NCBI GenBank assembly: GCA_945859605.1
Contig: OX243824.1
Coordinates: 32,625,002 to 32,689,001 of the forward strand
DNA length: 64,000 nt
Source of the DNA: Lumbricus rubellus
Taxonomy: Eukaryota > Annelida > Clitellata > Crassiclitellata > Lumbricidae
Direction of reading: 5' to 3'
The position numbers were made by a program, and so were the translations under genes. Below are positions 1 to 9,725 of this stretch, piece by piece. The notes beneath the pieces were generated by a model. That model was not told the origin of the DNA and did not search any database. It saw nothing but the letters and a program-made list of their open reading frames with translations. The stretch's first letter is position 1. Each line of letters begins with the position of its first letter.

Positions 1-174
1 CATTCTCCTTGACCGTGGTTTCGTGTTGTCTGAGGAGTTTCTCTCTTGAAGTGGCGCCATATAAATTCATGATTACGATTGTCATTACTGTCCTCTTCAC
101 CTACGATTAGCATGACTGTATCTCAGTATAATCATCTTCAATTATACATAATTATCTGTTTCAGCTAATAATAA

Positions 175-890
175 TTAAGTTCTTTAGCTGCTGACAAACG
201 CTTTCGGTTTCATCATCATCATCAAGAACCGAGGGACCAGTGCCCGTAGGTGCCCGCTGCCATCCTCATTAATCCTCGCCATTTTTGTCGTTCCATCGCC
301 GCATGTGTCAGGTCTTGTATTGGCGCTCCGCACCAGTCGGTTATGTTGTCCAGCCATTCCTTGTGTGGTCTACCTCTTCTGTTGGTTCCCTCCATTCTTC
401 CAAACACCACCCTCTTTATTTTTCTGTCCTCATTCATTCTACATATTATGTGACCAAATAGCTCCAGCTTCCTGGTTATTAATATCTGCATAAGATTTTC
501 TGTGGCTTCTATTTGCTCATACAGCTTTCGGTTTGCGTTGTAAAAATCTAACATTTTCGCACATTTTTATATATTTTGAGCACCTGCGATTATCTGAAGT
601 CAAATTATTTAGTATGTAAAAAGCCTTCATGCCTTCCATACAAAGGTTTATTTTTGTTTCTCTTCAAAATTAATTAAGGTTACGTTATAATAGTGGAAAA
701 ACATGAAAATTTGATTAAGCTTAAACTATATCACCCATTTTTACACATTTCAATTATCATGAAAAAGTAGTTTCACATCTCCTCTATGCAATGGCATAAT
801 TTGTGTATCTTCAAAAATAAATTACTGATAAGATAATTATGATCAATAATATTAAGGACGGTATCCACTACCCTCTGGTAGGCTACATCG
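175..890. repeat. Diverged dispersed repeat, related to 10185-10604
   Basis: The stretch from the TTAGCTGCTGA motif near 178, through GCGTTGTAAAAA near 535, to the region before 890 matches the order of motifs at about 10185-10604 (TTAGCTGCTGAAAAACG, GCGTTGTAAAAAACC, TTTTGAGCAC, CATGCC, GGTATCCAC). This copy is interrupted by the LINE fragment at 211-523. The second copy lies in a TTAA-bounded element, so this is probably an older, eroded copy of the same non-autonomous DNA transposon. Exact ends are not clear. Confidence 0.55.
211..523 (-). mobile_element. 5'-truncated non-LTR retrotransposon (LINE) 3' end
   Basis: Read on the minus strand, this encodes the C-terminal tail of a LINE reverse transcriptase: a 'ELFGHII' block followed by 'RRGRPHKEWLDNI', a signature of RTE/CR1-like ORF2 tails. 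The plus-strand left edge is a CATCATCATCATC run, which on the minus strand is the short-repeat tail at the LINE 3' end. The copy is flanked by an 11-bp direct repeat GCTTTCGGTTT at 200-210 and 524-534, the expected target-site duplication. Only about 313 bp survived, so it is 5'-truncated and dead. The open frame continuing to 554 runs into flanking DNA by chance. Confidence 0.85.
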
Positions 891-1261
891 GTTATATCTG
901 GCATAACTTTTGAACGGTGTGAGATGTCATCTCACATTTTACTTCAAATGTGTGTAATGTAATGTGTGTAAATGAACACCCTAGAGCTACGAAGAATGTC
1001 AATTTTTTTATTCTATGCGAAAAAGTTTGAGATGGAAAAACCTATGGGTTGGATTCCACCCCTTTGGTAGCCCTAGGGAACATTACACCGGTAGCGCCTG
1101 ACGGATGAGCAGCACCGCTTGTCTTAATCAAACAATCTAGTAGCTGATGAGTTTGCTTTGTGTATGTGTAGGTGCCATACAATATTCTGATGATTTTAAT
1201 AACTATTTATCAGGATGTAAGAAGATTATTATGAAACGCTGCAGATCAGTCTACAGAAGTA
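891..1261. other. AT-rich non-coding stretch
   Basis: I see no gene, RNA or repeat structure that I can support here. Short fragments such as GGTATCCACTACCC near 860 and GGATTCCACCCC near 1055 resemble ends of the TTAA-type elements seen near 9.7-10.6 kb. Confidence 0.5.
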
Positions 1262-1775
1262 CCGTAAAGATGGGCACCCCGTCAAAGAGCGCCCGACAAA
1301 AAAGCGCCGCTCTTAAAAGAAATAACATTGCTGAAGAGTCGGCCTAGAGGTGATAGTATCATGACTCATGAGCAAATAAAAAAATGAAATAAATAAATAA
1401 ATGAAAGACGACGACAAAGGGCAATTGATATTTCACATATTTCACATATCATGTTGTATTGATAACTTCTAATTAAATTGCTAGTTTAAGCTTCTTAAAT
1501 AATTACAGAGTAGGCTATGCGTCTCGTTAAACACTAAAGCCATGTGGTGGTGGATCTCTTGTCTATAAAAAATAATTGTATCACCTCTAGGCCGATTCGT
1601 TCGCGCTATCGTTCGCGATATTATTTCTTTCAAGAGTGGCGTCCTATAATAAATATTATTGTCGGCGTTCTTTTCTCAGCGCTTTTTTCTCGGCGCTCTT
1701 TTGACGGTGCTTTTTTCTCGGCGCTTTTTTCTCGGCGCTATTTTGTCGGTCACTCTTTTGACGGGTCACCGTAAA
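1262..1775. repeat. Imperfect inverted repeat with GCGCC-rich tandem units
   Basis: The left arm (1262-1355) contains CCCGTCAAAGAGCGCCCGAC and ends CGGCCTAGAGGTGATA. The right arm (1579-1775) starts TATCACCTCTAGGCCG and ends TTTTGACGGGTCACCG, the inverted counterpart. The right arm is longer because a unit like TTTTTTCTCGGCGC is repeated several times between 1665 and 1760. The loop (about 220 bp) is AT-rich and has no gene. This looks like a foldback-type non-autonomous transposon or part of one. No target duplication was identified. Confidence 0.55.
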
Positions 1776-2149
1776 TATGATAGTGTTAGAAATTGCGTTA
1801 TATAGACTATGTTTTAATCAATGGTGATAGCATACAAGGACATTGCTTTTGAATTTATTTGGATTAGACCGAAATTGGATATTTATAACTCAGCCACTGT
1901 TGTTTATTATTTTACAACATTTCACTACGCTTTACAAAGTTAACATATTCCTCGAGTTTCCATACTAACCAGGGTTGAACGACGAGCAATATCCGAAAGC
2001 AGTTATTGTGTCCTTGATAGCGTCACTTGAATGGCAGGGTTGATTCCCAAACGTACACTGAAATAATTATCGTGGATGATTTGAAATATTTGGATATAAT
2101 TTCAACCTTCCATAATTTTAGGCTATTTATTTATTTATTCAGCATGGTA
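1776..2149. other. Non-coding stretch, nothing recognised
   Basis: AT-rich sequence with no supported gene or repeat. Confidence 0.5.
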
Positions 2150-2308
2150 GCTCTGTTCGAATTTGGACCGACAGGATCAACAACTTCACTCACAATTGCT
2201 CAGCGCTTCGGCGTGAAACTTCGATGCAGTGTCCGCTCTGCATTCGGGAGCGCCTCTGAGTAGTTAGCTTGAAGGGGCGCTATAACAAGTGCACATACAT
2301 AAAAAAAC
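2150..2308 (+). repeat. tRNA-derived SINE, degraded copy
   Basis: This matches the body and 3' end of the fuller SINE at 8611-8830: CACAATTGCTCAGCGCTTCG, GTGTCCGCTCTGCAT, GAGCGCCTCTGAGTAG, GGGGCGCTATAACAAGTGC and the CATACAT end. The tRNA-like head is missing or strongly diverged (a weak TTCGAAT remains near 2157). Confidence 0.8.
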
Positions 2309-2331
2309 AAACAAACAACGGAATCATATAA

Positions 2332-3554
2332 GGGGTCATTGCATAATTACGTAACGCCGAAAATGACCATTTTCGACCCACCCACCCTGAAACGCTTCGT
2401 AACGTTTGTCTTGACCCACCCACCCTCCCCAGCGTTACGTAACGATTTTTACAAATAATCAGTTAAGATTTAGGTCTGTTGTTCCTTCAAAGTCCGATCC
2501 ACACCTCAAAGCGTTGAGGGGTGTAACAGCTAAGTAAGGGATTGCCTGCTGGGGCATCAGTGGTGAAGGCCTCGGCCGAAGTACCACCCTGGGCGCTACG
2601 CGAGGTGGACAAGCCTAGCAGAAACCCCGAACAGCTGGCTATAACGTCACAACGTGGACGGCAACAGGGTTTTGGGCTTGACATTAAACTGCATATGGAG
2701 TTTTGGATAGCAGCAAGATTCCTATCGTAAGTCAGCGGCAGAAACATCCAACGATGTTCAAAGGCGATTTTCGACTCAAGGGGTCGACGTTCGTCGTGTC
2801 CCACTGCGAGTCTCATCAAAATAGGCCTATGCGTAATTGTTTCTTCGATGTCAGGAATTCATGGGGAATTATAGATAGGCCTACCACGTTGTTCCGTTGG
2901 TAAAACTATCACAGATCCAAACAATTCGAACAGCAATTTCCGGTTTGCACAAACTGGAGAACAGAACTGACCTGGCATGTAACTGGTGTCTGCTGCTGTA
3001 TCTTATTCAGAGAAAATAATAGACCTACTTCGGTTAAGTTTTAAATCAATGTCACGAAGTTTAAACTTCGAACCCGTCATGTCTGAAATGTCATTCGATG
3101 GTAATTTAATATTCATTAATAATTTTTTTAAGGCGTTACGTAACGTTCAGCTCTCCCCACCCACCCACCCCCGTAACGTTTCGTAACGTTTTCAATGACC
3201 CCACCCACCAACCCCCGTAACGTTTCGTAACGTTTTCAATGACCCCACCCACCCACCCCCGTAACGTTTCGTAACGTTTTCAATGACCCCACCCACCCAC
3301 CCCCGTAACGTTTCGTAACGTTTTCAATGACCCCACCCACCCACCCCCGTAACGTTTCGTAACGTTTTCAATGACCCCACCCACCCACCCCCGTAACGTT
3401 TCGTAACGTTTTCAATGACCCCACCCACCCACCCCCGTAACGTTTCGTAACGTTTTCAATGACCCCACCCACCCACCCCCGTAACGTTTCGTAACGTTTT
3501 CAATGACCCCACCCACCCACCCCCGTAACGTTTCGTAACGTTTTCAATGACCCC
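2332..3554. mobile_element. Harbinger-like non-autonomous DNA transposon (MITE)
   Basis: The ends are inverted repeats: GGGGTCATTG at 2332 and CAATGACCCC ending at 3554, flanked by the same three bases TAA (2329-2331 and 3555-3557). A three-base TWA duplication and GGG-type ends with TTACGTAA just inside are typical of PIF/Harbinger elements. No transposase frame is visible. The right part has been expanded into a minisatellite (see 3150-3550). The superfamily assignment rests only on termini and duplication length. Confidence 0.75.
3150..3550. repeat. 44-bp minisatellite, about 9 copies
   Basis: The motif CGTAACGTTTCGTAACG recurs at 3172, 3216, 3260, 3304, 3348, 3392, 3436, 3480 and 3524, a constant 44-bp period. 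Each unit also holds TTTTCAATGACCCC and a CCCACCCA block. Units are nearly identical, so the array is young or homogenised. The unit includes the terminal inverted repeat of the MITE in which it lies. Confidence 0.95.
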
Positions 3555-3557
3555 TAA

Positions 3558-4233
3558 TATTATTTCAATGCTGTCTTGTAGCGCAATCAGTGCAATGAGT
3601 TTGTCAATGGCAGTTGAGGCGGGCAAAAATATAATTGTCCAAAGAAAGCTGAACATAGACGCTCTGTGATAGGCTACATGGGTCACTGGACTCCGTAATA
3701 ACTTCTCTCCCAATTTAAATATTATCGGAATGTCAACCCTTGAATCCCTTATAAATATTAATAGGCCTAATGAATTAAATAACTTTATAAATCTAGGTCT
3801 CCTAACCTGTACAATGTTTATCTATTTCATTGGTGTAAAGACACCTTGTAATAAGTTGCGTTTATGTCGCGCCATTGGAAGAAATAAATGAAATGGAATC
3901 AACTCTCTTCTCTGACACGTTTTGTCGTGACACCAAGAGACAGAGACAGAGTGCAATTCAGTGCTATAATTATGACAGTCTTACATCGAGTATAGAATCT
4001 TTCGTCTTTACGTTTACAACATCGTAGACCGACGACCAATCTGCGCCCAACTGCGGAAAGTTTACTCTTGCTGTCTCGCCATCAGATTCTAATGCGACAT
4101 TCCACGCAGGCGGGTAACGGCCTGAGGCAAAGCTTTGTGCTTGAGGACCTGACATGATTATTATAACCATGCGTCAAACTAAGCGCATCTAATTATGCAG
4201 ATAGTATTATGGAGCATAGAACGTATGCTACTA
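3558..4233. other. Non-coding stretch, nothing recognised
   Basis: No gene or clear repeat. Two TAGGCCTA-type octamers and AT-rich sequence only. Confidence 0.5.
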
Positions 4234-4353
<120 letters not shown>

Positions 4354-4560
4354 TGGGCTCAATGCCCGTAAGAGTCCGACGCCACTCTCTGTCTGAGTCT
4401 GTCTCGTGTCACGCTGCCCAGCTTCAACCGGTCCGATCAGCAGGTCTGCTCCATACCCTTAACATCTTGGAGCAGCTAAACAACTTTGTCTGATTGAAGA
4501 GAATCGTGGGAGAGAGGCATGAAGGACAACATGGGTCAATGCCCGTATGTGTTCCATGCT
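4354..4560 (-). mobile_element. Possible LINE 3' untranslated relic
   Basis: Immediately after the CAT run comes AATGCCCGTAAGAGTCCGAC. At the LINE fragment near 235, after its own CATC run, stands CAGTGCCCGTAGGTGCCCG. The shared order (CAT-repeat, then a 'TGCCCGTA' block) suggests the 3' end of a related LINE on the minus strand. A second TCAATGCCCGTA occurs near 4535. No reverse-transcriptase frame was recognised, so the call is weak. Confidence 0.35.
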
Positions 4561-4730
4561 TTCCCCCCGACCCTCTCCATCGGTCTGTCCGACCGGCCTG
4601 TGCATGTCTGCTCCACATCATGACACCTTGAAGCATCTGGGCCGCTCTGTCACTTGTGTCGTGGTTTTTGCGGATTTAAATCGTCTTGGTTTTTTCCTGC
4701 CATTGTATCGCCACCCAAATGCTACTACAT

Positions 4731-4925
4731 GGTGGGCCATAAAAAGACCCCTGCGGCTTTTTGCCAATATCGTAGTAAGAAGTAAGAATTTCGAAATGAA
4801 ATTTTACAGGATTAAATTAAAGACAATTGGTATTAATTCTACACATGGTGGCCAGAGTTCATAAAATATTTCAAACAGAACAAGAGTTGCATCACTCTTA
4901 GTGAAACCACCCAATGGTTTTTGAC
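4731..4925. repeat. Dispersed DNA-transposon relic (copy 1)
   Basis: TGGTGGGCCATAAAAAGACC is followed by AGAATTTCGAAATGAAATTT, ATGGTGGCCAGAGTTCAT and AAATATTTCAAACAGAACAA, then AGTGAAACCACCCA. The same series occurs at 7787-8145 and its start at 42763 (CAGGGTGGGCCGTAAAAAAG). CAGGGTG-type ends followed by an A-run occur in several cut-and-paste families, but I cannot assign one. Confidence 0.6.
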
Positions 4926-5059
4926 GATTCAAAAACGTAACGCAGTACAAAGCAACAAAATACGATTGATGAAGTCTCATCTGAAATAATTGTTATCAAA
5001 AAGCTCCCATCCAGCCTATTCTGTAAATGCAGCAGCTGCCGGACTGACAGCCGGACTTC

Positions 5060-5340
5060 CTCGCTCGTCCACATCTCTTCGTGCGTGTTTTATCACCTTC
5101 ACTGGCTGCCATTCACTGCTCAAGCCCAGATCAAGTTTCTTTAATTTACCGGTTTAACCCTGTTCCGGCGCTCAGGTACATGTATATTCGTGATCCTGCC
5201 GATTATTCAGTCTCCTTTCTCCGTCCAATACGCTCTCAGGACAGACATGATTTCCGTATTCCGCTAGCAAGAACTGCTTTAAACAAAACTCTTTCATTGG
5301 TCCTGTACTTTGGAACCAACTCTCTTCTCTGACACGTTTT
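5060..5340 (+). pseudogene. Decayed LINE reverse transcriptase C-terminus
   Basis: A plus-strand frame reads like the tail of an L2/CR1-like ORF2: a 'LAAIHCSSPDQVSLIYRF' block corresponding to the usual 'W.P...RI.FKI..L.Y' segment, then 'DYSVSFLRPIRSQDRHDFRI' and 'ARTALNK'. The order matches the better-preserved fragments at 16175-16672 and 20467-20889. It is short and lacks the catalytic region. No function expected. Confidence 0.55.
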
Positions 5341-5431
5341 TCGTCATTAACTCGAAGCACAACTTTTCGCTGTCTCGAAACACCTTTTCCCCACGCCTTA
5401 TGAATTTATACATGCACCACAATAATTGGTA

Positions 5432-5702
5432 AGCGATAGCGGCATTCATCTGCTGTATACAACAGACTGTGGTTCAAGCCCCAGGCTGGGAGTTGACCCT
5501 CAGAGATTTAGATATTTCGGGCTAGCACGTGTGGGACGCAGGGGCGCAAGCTGCTGCGAGTGACCTCTAGAGGGCACGTTGCTTACCTTACATTGCCTGT
5601 GAGGTAGGCAACGGAAAACCACCTCACTCATCTCATTCCCAGGGGCATAAAAGCCAATGAACGCGCCTTCGGGCAGAGAACCATCATTATCATCCTCACC
5701 AT

Positions 5703-5762
<60 letters not shown>
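5432..5762 (+). mobile_element. Candidate SINE with CAT-repeat tail
   Basis: The sequence contains a B-box-like GGTTCAAGCCCC, a body including CGGGCTAGCACGTGTGGGAC and GGAAAACCACCTCACTCATC, and a terminal (ATC)n run at 5705-5762. An inverted partial copy lies near 21436-21560 (GCTAGCCCGAGATATCTAAA). A polymerase III box, dispersed copies and a simple-repeat tail are the hallmarks of a tRNA-derived SINE. The A box is not convincing. Confidence 0.55.
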
Positions 5763-5900
5763 AATACAATAACTTTGGGAGTATTTGGAAGAAGAGCAGG
5801 AAGAACAAGGAAGGCAACAGAGGAGTAAGGATTGTTGATAGAATAGAAGCAGTATAAAATTGACATAGTTACCCAATGACAGGAGGCCTTTTCTGCTTAC

Positions 5901-6464
5901 AATACACTCGGGACAGATGGTAACCGTTGGAAAGCGCAGAGATCGGTTGTAAGCCACTCGATAGTCGACGATGGTTGGATATGACTGATAATAGGTAATA
6001 CGGTCGTAGGTCTGGTAAACCATGAACCCTGTTCCAAAGAGTAGAAGCATCGTCCACACAGCCTTACGGATGATGGAACCAATTTTGTGGTTTGATGGTT
6101 TGACCAGGTAAGACAAACCCACAATGGTTGCTTCTTCTGCAAATATTTTCATCCTACGCTTCATTCCCATTCTTAGGATCTTGAAGAAACCCACTTTTTC
6201 ATTATCTGTGATGGCTACATCGATCTCCTCATTTATCTGTCCTGTGGCTTCCAGATCTTCTGCATCTACATCTGTATGGCATCCGTCATTTACCGCATTG
6301 AGATCGCAAATACTTGATCCGGGTCTTGCATTATTTATCAGCTGGCTTATGTCTGCCAATCTCTCTTGTTGTTGATCGTCTCGCTCTCTTTCAACGTGTC
6401 CGTCGATGTCAGGTGAAACCATTTCGCCTTCTCTCATGTATTCAATCGTGAATGGATGACTCAT
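5901..6464 (-). CDS. DEG/ENaC (amiloride-sensitive sodium channel family), N-terminal exon
   Basis: DEG/ENaC proteins are trimeric cation channels of the plasma membrane with two membrane segments and a large extracellular part. This minus-strand exon starts with ATG at 6464 and reads 188 codons to a GTAAGC donor candidate at 5900. A cytosolic acidic N-terminus (residues 1-105) is followed by the family's pre-membrane block 'FAEEATIVGLSYL' (108-120), a first membrane segment (about 136-157), and the diagnostic post-TM1 motif 'FPTVTIC' (178-184). Odd: the family's conserved His-Gly gating motif appears as Val-Gly (115-116). An alternative donor (GTAACT) ends the exon at 5873. Beyond the donor the frame runs into a SINE-like sequence and an ATG repeat, which is intron. 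The rest of the gene should lie to the left on the minus strand, but I found no further exon, so it is partial or lies outside the window. Confidence 0.85.
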
Positions 6465-6769
6465 CTTCAGTTTATCTACAAATTTAACATAAAGAACTTT
6501 CGTTTACTGCGTATTTAAAAAGTTGAGTTGTCTAAGCTAAAAATAGTGTGAGACAATTCATTGCTAGGGTAGTGTAAGAGAACAAGAAAATTGGCCTTTC
6601 TTACAGACTTTCTTTGTTTTGTTTAGACTGGCACGAAAGACGTCAAGTCTCTTTCTTTACTGGTAACTTCCGTGTAATGACCCGATGTCAAAATGGACAA
6701 AACAACATCCAACGGAACACCAAAGCTAAGTCGTAACAAGGTCAACGTTCAGAAGACAAAGAAAGAACG
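6465..6769. other. Upstream region of the DEG/ENaC exon
   Basis: AT-rich sequence without a recognised gene. It would hold the 5' untranslated region and promoter of the channel exon if the ATG at 6464 is the true start. I see no definite promoter element. Confidence 0.4.
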
Positions 6770-6773
6770 TAGT

Positions 6774-7621
6774 CGTCCCCTTAGAATTATAATGCTCTAT
6801 CATGAATTTTTGAAAAAATCGAGTTAGGTATCAATCTCTTCAGTGTAGCATTTGCTCTATCATTAGACAAAGAAGCTAGCTGATCGAAGCGGTCGTTTCT
6901 TAGTTATAAGTCAGTATTTAAATGCTCTATCATGAGAACCTGTTTCCAATCTAGACTTTGTTAGTATTATATTGCTCTATCATTGGCATCCAATCACAAG
7001 GCTGGATTCATCATGTTGCAGCAAAACGTTACTTAATCGATTTTGTTAGTGTTATAAATGCTCTATCATTGGCATCCAATCACAAGGCTGGATTCGTCAT
7101 GTTACAGCAAAACATTACGGAATAGACTTTGTTAGTATCATAATGCTCTATCATTGGCGTCTGGATTCGTCATGTTACAGCAAAACGTTACTGAATAGCA
7201 CCAAATTAGTTACGGTTGTCCCGGAATGGTAAAATAAAAAGTTGTCAGGCTAGAGCGTCCAAGTTCTCTGTTACAAAACTATGATAGAGCAATATTATAC
7301 TCAGGACGTTGTTAAATAAACGCTGCTGCATGTTTAACTTAGAGCATTATTACAACTACATGTACTTCGTCGTTTGGAATTATATTGCTCTAACATGCAT
7401 TTTTGCACTTTTTTGCTATTTTCGATATTATTTCACTTGTTTTCATGAAAATAAACCTTATTTTTGCAATTAAGTCACCGGCGGGAACCTAGAAATGATG
7501 ATATTATCCTTCAAAAGAATCTAGTTTAAAATTCTTGGCTTAAAACAGTGCCCAAACTTTGACCTCGTTTTTCTCGGTTTCGCAAAAATCTATGATAGAG
7601 CATTATAATTCTAAGGGGACG
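6774..7621. mobile_element. Non-autonomous DNA transposon, CGTC family, copy A (848 bp)
   Basis: The left end CGTCCCCTTAGAATTATAAT and its inverted partner ending at 7621 enclose 848 bp, flanked by TAGT at 6770-6773 and 7622-7625. The terminal core AATGCTCTATCAT is repeated inside many times on both strands (about 6789, 6921, 6970, 7059, 7141, and inverted near 7281 and 7590). Between 6960 and 7200 a ~90-bp unit with CATTGGCATCCAATCACAAG is tandemly repeated. No transposase frame. The element at 11741-12587 shares length, end bases and core. Confidence 0.85.
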
Positions 7622-7786
7622 TAGTGTCGCTTCTTTAGAAGCTTGTATTTTTTTGCCTCTATCCTTTTAAGTTTTGTGGGCAGAACTATTTGTGCAATGG
7701 TGTCGAGAGATTGGAAAATAGTTATACAAAACAAGCGGAAGTTATTTGAAAAGGATGAAACGGGGCGCGCATATACAGGGTGCGCA

Positions 7787-8145
7787 AAAAAGTAATCCCT
7801 ACGGTTTTTAGTCCATTTCTTGGCCAAACATATGAATTTTTAAATGAAACTTTATAGTCGTAAAGGCATTTCATATTCACGTGCAATGGTCAAATTTCAA
7901 AACATACTTCAAACAGAACAAAAGTTATATCACTTTTAGTGATGCCACCCATTTTTTGGACGATTCAAAAACGAAACGACAAAAAATAGTTTTTTTTGCT
8001 AATATCATGACCAGATGTAAGAATTTCAAAATGAATCTTTACAGGTTTAAAAAACAATTCAAATTTACACATGATGGCCAGGTTTCATCAAAATATTTCA
8101 AACACAACAAAAGTTGTACCACTTTTAGTGAAGCCACCCACTGCG
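7787..8145. repeat. Dispersed DNA-transposon relic (copy 2)
   Basis: It starts CAGGGTGCGCAAAAAAGTAA and continues with the same motifs as 4731-4925: AATTTCAAAATGAATCTTTA, GATGGCCAGGTTTCATC, AAATATTTCAAACACAACAA, TTTTAGTGAAGCCACCCA. The CAAACAGAACAAAAG/AGTGATGCCACCCA pair at 7910-7950 also shows that part of the unit is duplicated within the copy. No coding capacity. Confidence 0.65.
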
Positions 8146-8189
8146 ATGACCTGGAAAACCAGGCTCTGATAGTTGCGTCCATAGGAAGC

Positions 8190-8330
8190 GGGGGACCTTG
8201 GGCAAGTGCCTCACTCGCAATTGCTCAGCGCTCCGCCGTGAAACCCAGTGTCCGCGCTGTAGTCGGGAACGCCTCTGAGTATGGAGTTTGCAGGGGCTGC
8301 TATGACAAATGCACATACCGACAAACATCC
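8190..8330 (+). repeat. tRNA-derived SINE, diverged partial copy
   Basis: It contains CAATTGCTCAGCGCTCCGCC, AGTGTCCGCGCTGTA, AACGCCTCTGAGTA and a CACATAC end, the body and tail of the SINE at 8611-8830 but with many substitutions. The tRNA-like head is absent. Confidence 0.75.
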
Positions 8331-8443
8331 CATTTACCACAGGCTAATAATAATATTTATTTAAAGGACGTGAATTAATTTCATAAATGCCTACATTCTG
8401 TAGCCTTATTTCTTCACACATGAATAGATCCGATCCAATACGC

Positions 8444-9587
8444 CAGTGCTGTCCAACCTTTTTGGCCCCGTGGGCCGCAGAAGCAATATTCTTGAAGCCG
8501 AGGGCCGCAACAATAAGCTCAAAAGCAGCGGCAAAAAATTTACTGATAATTTTTAACTGTTTTATGGAATTAATATTGTAATGTATAAATGAACAGTGCA
8601 TAATACCTTGTGGGGCGCGGTGGTGTAGTGGTGGCGTCGTTGCCTTGGAGCAGAAATTAAGGTTCGAGGTTCGAATCCACCTCGCCGCGTAAGGACCTTG
8701 AGCAAATCCTTCACTCACAATTGCTCAGCGCTTCGGCGTGAAACTCCGATGCAGTGTCCGCTCTGCATCGGGAGCGCCTCTGAGCAGATAGAGCTTGAAG
8801 GGGCGCTATAACAAGTGCACATACAAACAAACCTTGAATAACTTACAGTCTTACACGATGGTTGATTATAGACCAGCACCAAAATTATTAGGTGCTCTCA
8901 GGAGTCTCAGCTGGATTTTAAGTTTGTCGCCCAGCCTGGCAGCCACGGTCTGGCAAATTCAGCTCTTCATTATTTTCGTCTCCCAGTTAATTACTGCTTT
9001 CTTGGTTCGTCTCCACTCTGTGGCTGAGCAGAGACCAGAGTCAATTTGGTCTAAGAAACAGTCATAGTCGTCGGCTGAGAATGAACCAAAAACATCGCCA
9101 TTCATCGGTTCTGTGTACGGGTCCTCCTATTGATAGTTTTCCTTCTACCATCAGGACTCCAATTGGACAATCTCTCAAAATGAACTGTTGCTGTTAGCCT
9201 ATTTACAGACGTGCTGAAACGCTGAAGGCTACACAATGTCATCTCAGAAACTGGCTAGAAGTGAACGGTTTGGACGATATATTGGCTATGCCGGGTCAGT
9301 TTAGTTGAGTAAAGGGATAAAAAAACAAATGTCGTTGTCGGTCTTTTTATAGACTACGACAGCCTAACCATGAGATAGAAAGAAGACATTAGAATTGGCT
9401 TTCCGGTGGCTTTTCCAACCCCAGAAACCATTGCAATATCAATAACAAAAACTTAGATTCGACTAGACTTTGTTCGTTATTTTATTTTTTACACAGTGGA
9501 AGAATTAATTTCGTATGCTCTGGCGGGCCACTTGAAATAGCTCTGCGGGCCGCATGCGGCCCGCGGGCCGCACGTTGGACAGCACTG
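8444..9587. mobile_element. hAT-type non-autonomous transposon
   Basis: The ends are CAGTGCTGTCCAAC at 8444 and its inverted copy GTTGGACAGCACTG ending at 9587, flanked by a perfect 8-bp duplication CAATACGC (8436-8443 and 9588-9595). CAG...CTG ends plus an 8-bp duplication define hAT elements. Inside, just within the ends, are GGCC-rich blocks (GGCCCCGTGGGCCGCAG; GGGCCGCATGCGGCC). No transposase frame remains. A SINE (8611-8830) is inserted in it and is therefore younger. Confidence 0.92.
8611..8830 (+). mobile_element. tRNA-derived SINE with intact polymerase III boxes
   Basis: The head carries an A box TGGTGTAGTGG (8621-8631) and a B box GGTTCGAATCC (8668-8678), both exact consensus matches for an internal polymerase III promoter. 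The body (ATTGCTCAGCGCTTCGGCG, CAGTGTCCGCTCTGCATCGG) leads to a 3' end GAGCGCCTCTGAGCAG then GGGGCGCTATAAC and CACATACA. This 3' end resembles that of the L2-like LINE fragments in the same window, so mobilisation by that LINE is likely. Flanks ATACCTTG (left) and AAACCTTG (right) are a probable target duplication. It lies inside a hAT element. Confidence 0.9.
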
Positions 9588-9725
9588 CAATACGCGGATT
9601 GCCAATCGGTTATTGCCTACAGTAACTGAATTGCAATTTGTTAGACAGGCATATATCCAAAACGGTGTGAGTTTTGGGTTCACATGTCGACTGTACTGAA
9701 AATTTCAGACAGGCTGTAAGCTTAA

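Noticed and set aside
5500..5817. Poly-Asp or poly-Met frames on the minus strand
   Set aside because: Translation of the ATG/CAT trinucleotide repeat. The poly-Met tail on the channel exon lies beyond the splice donor.
8611..8690. A true tRNA gene
   Set aside because: A and B boxes are present, but the sequence does not fold into a complete cloverleaf and is fused to a dispersed SINE body with several copies.
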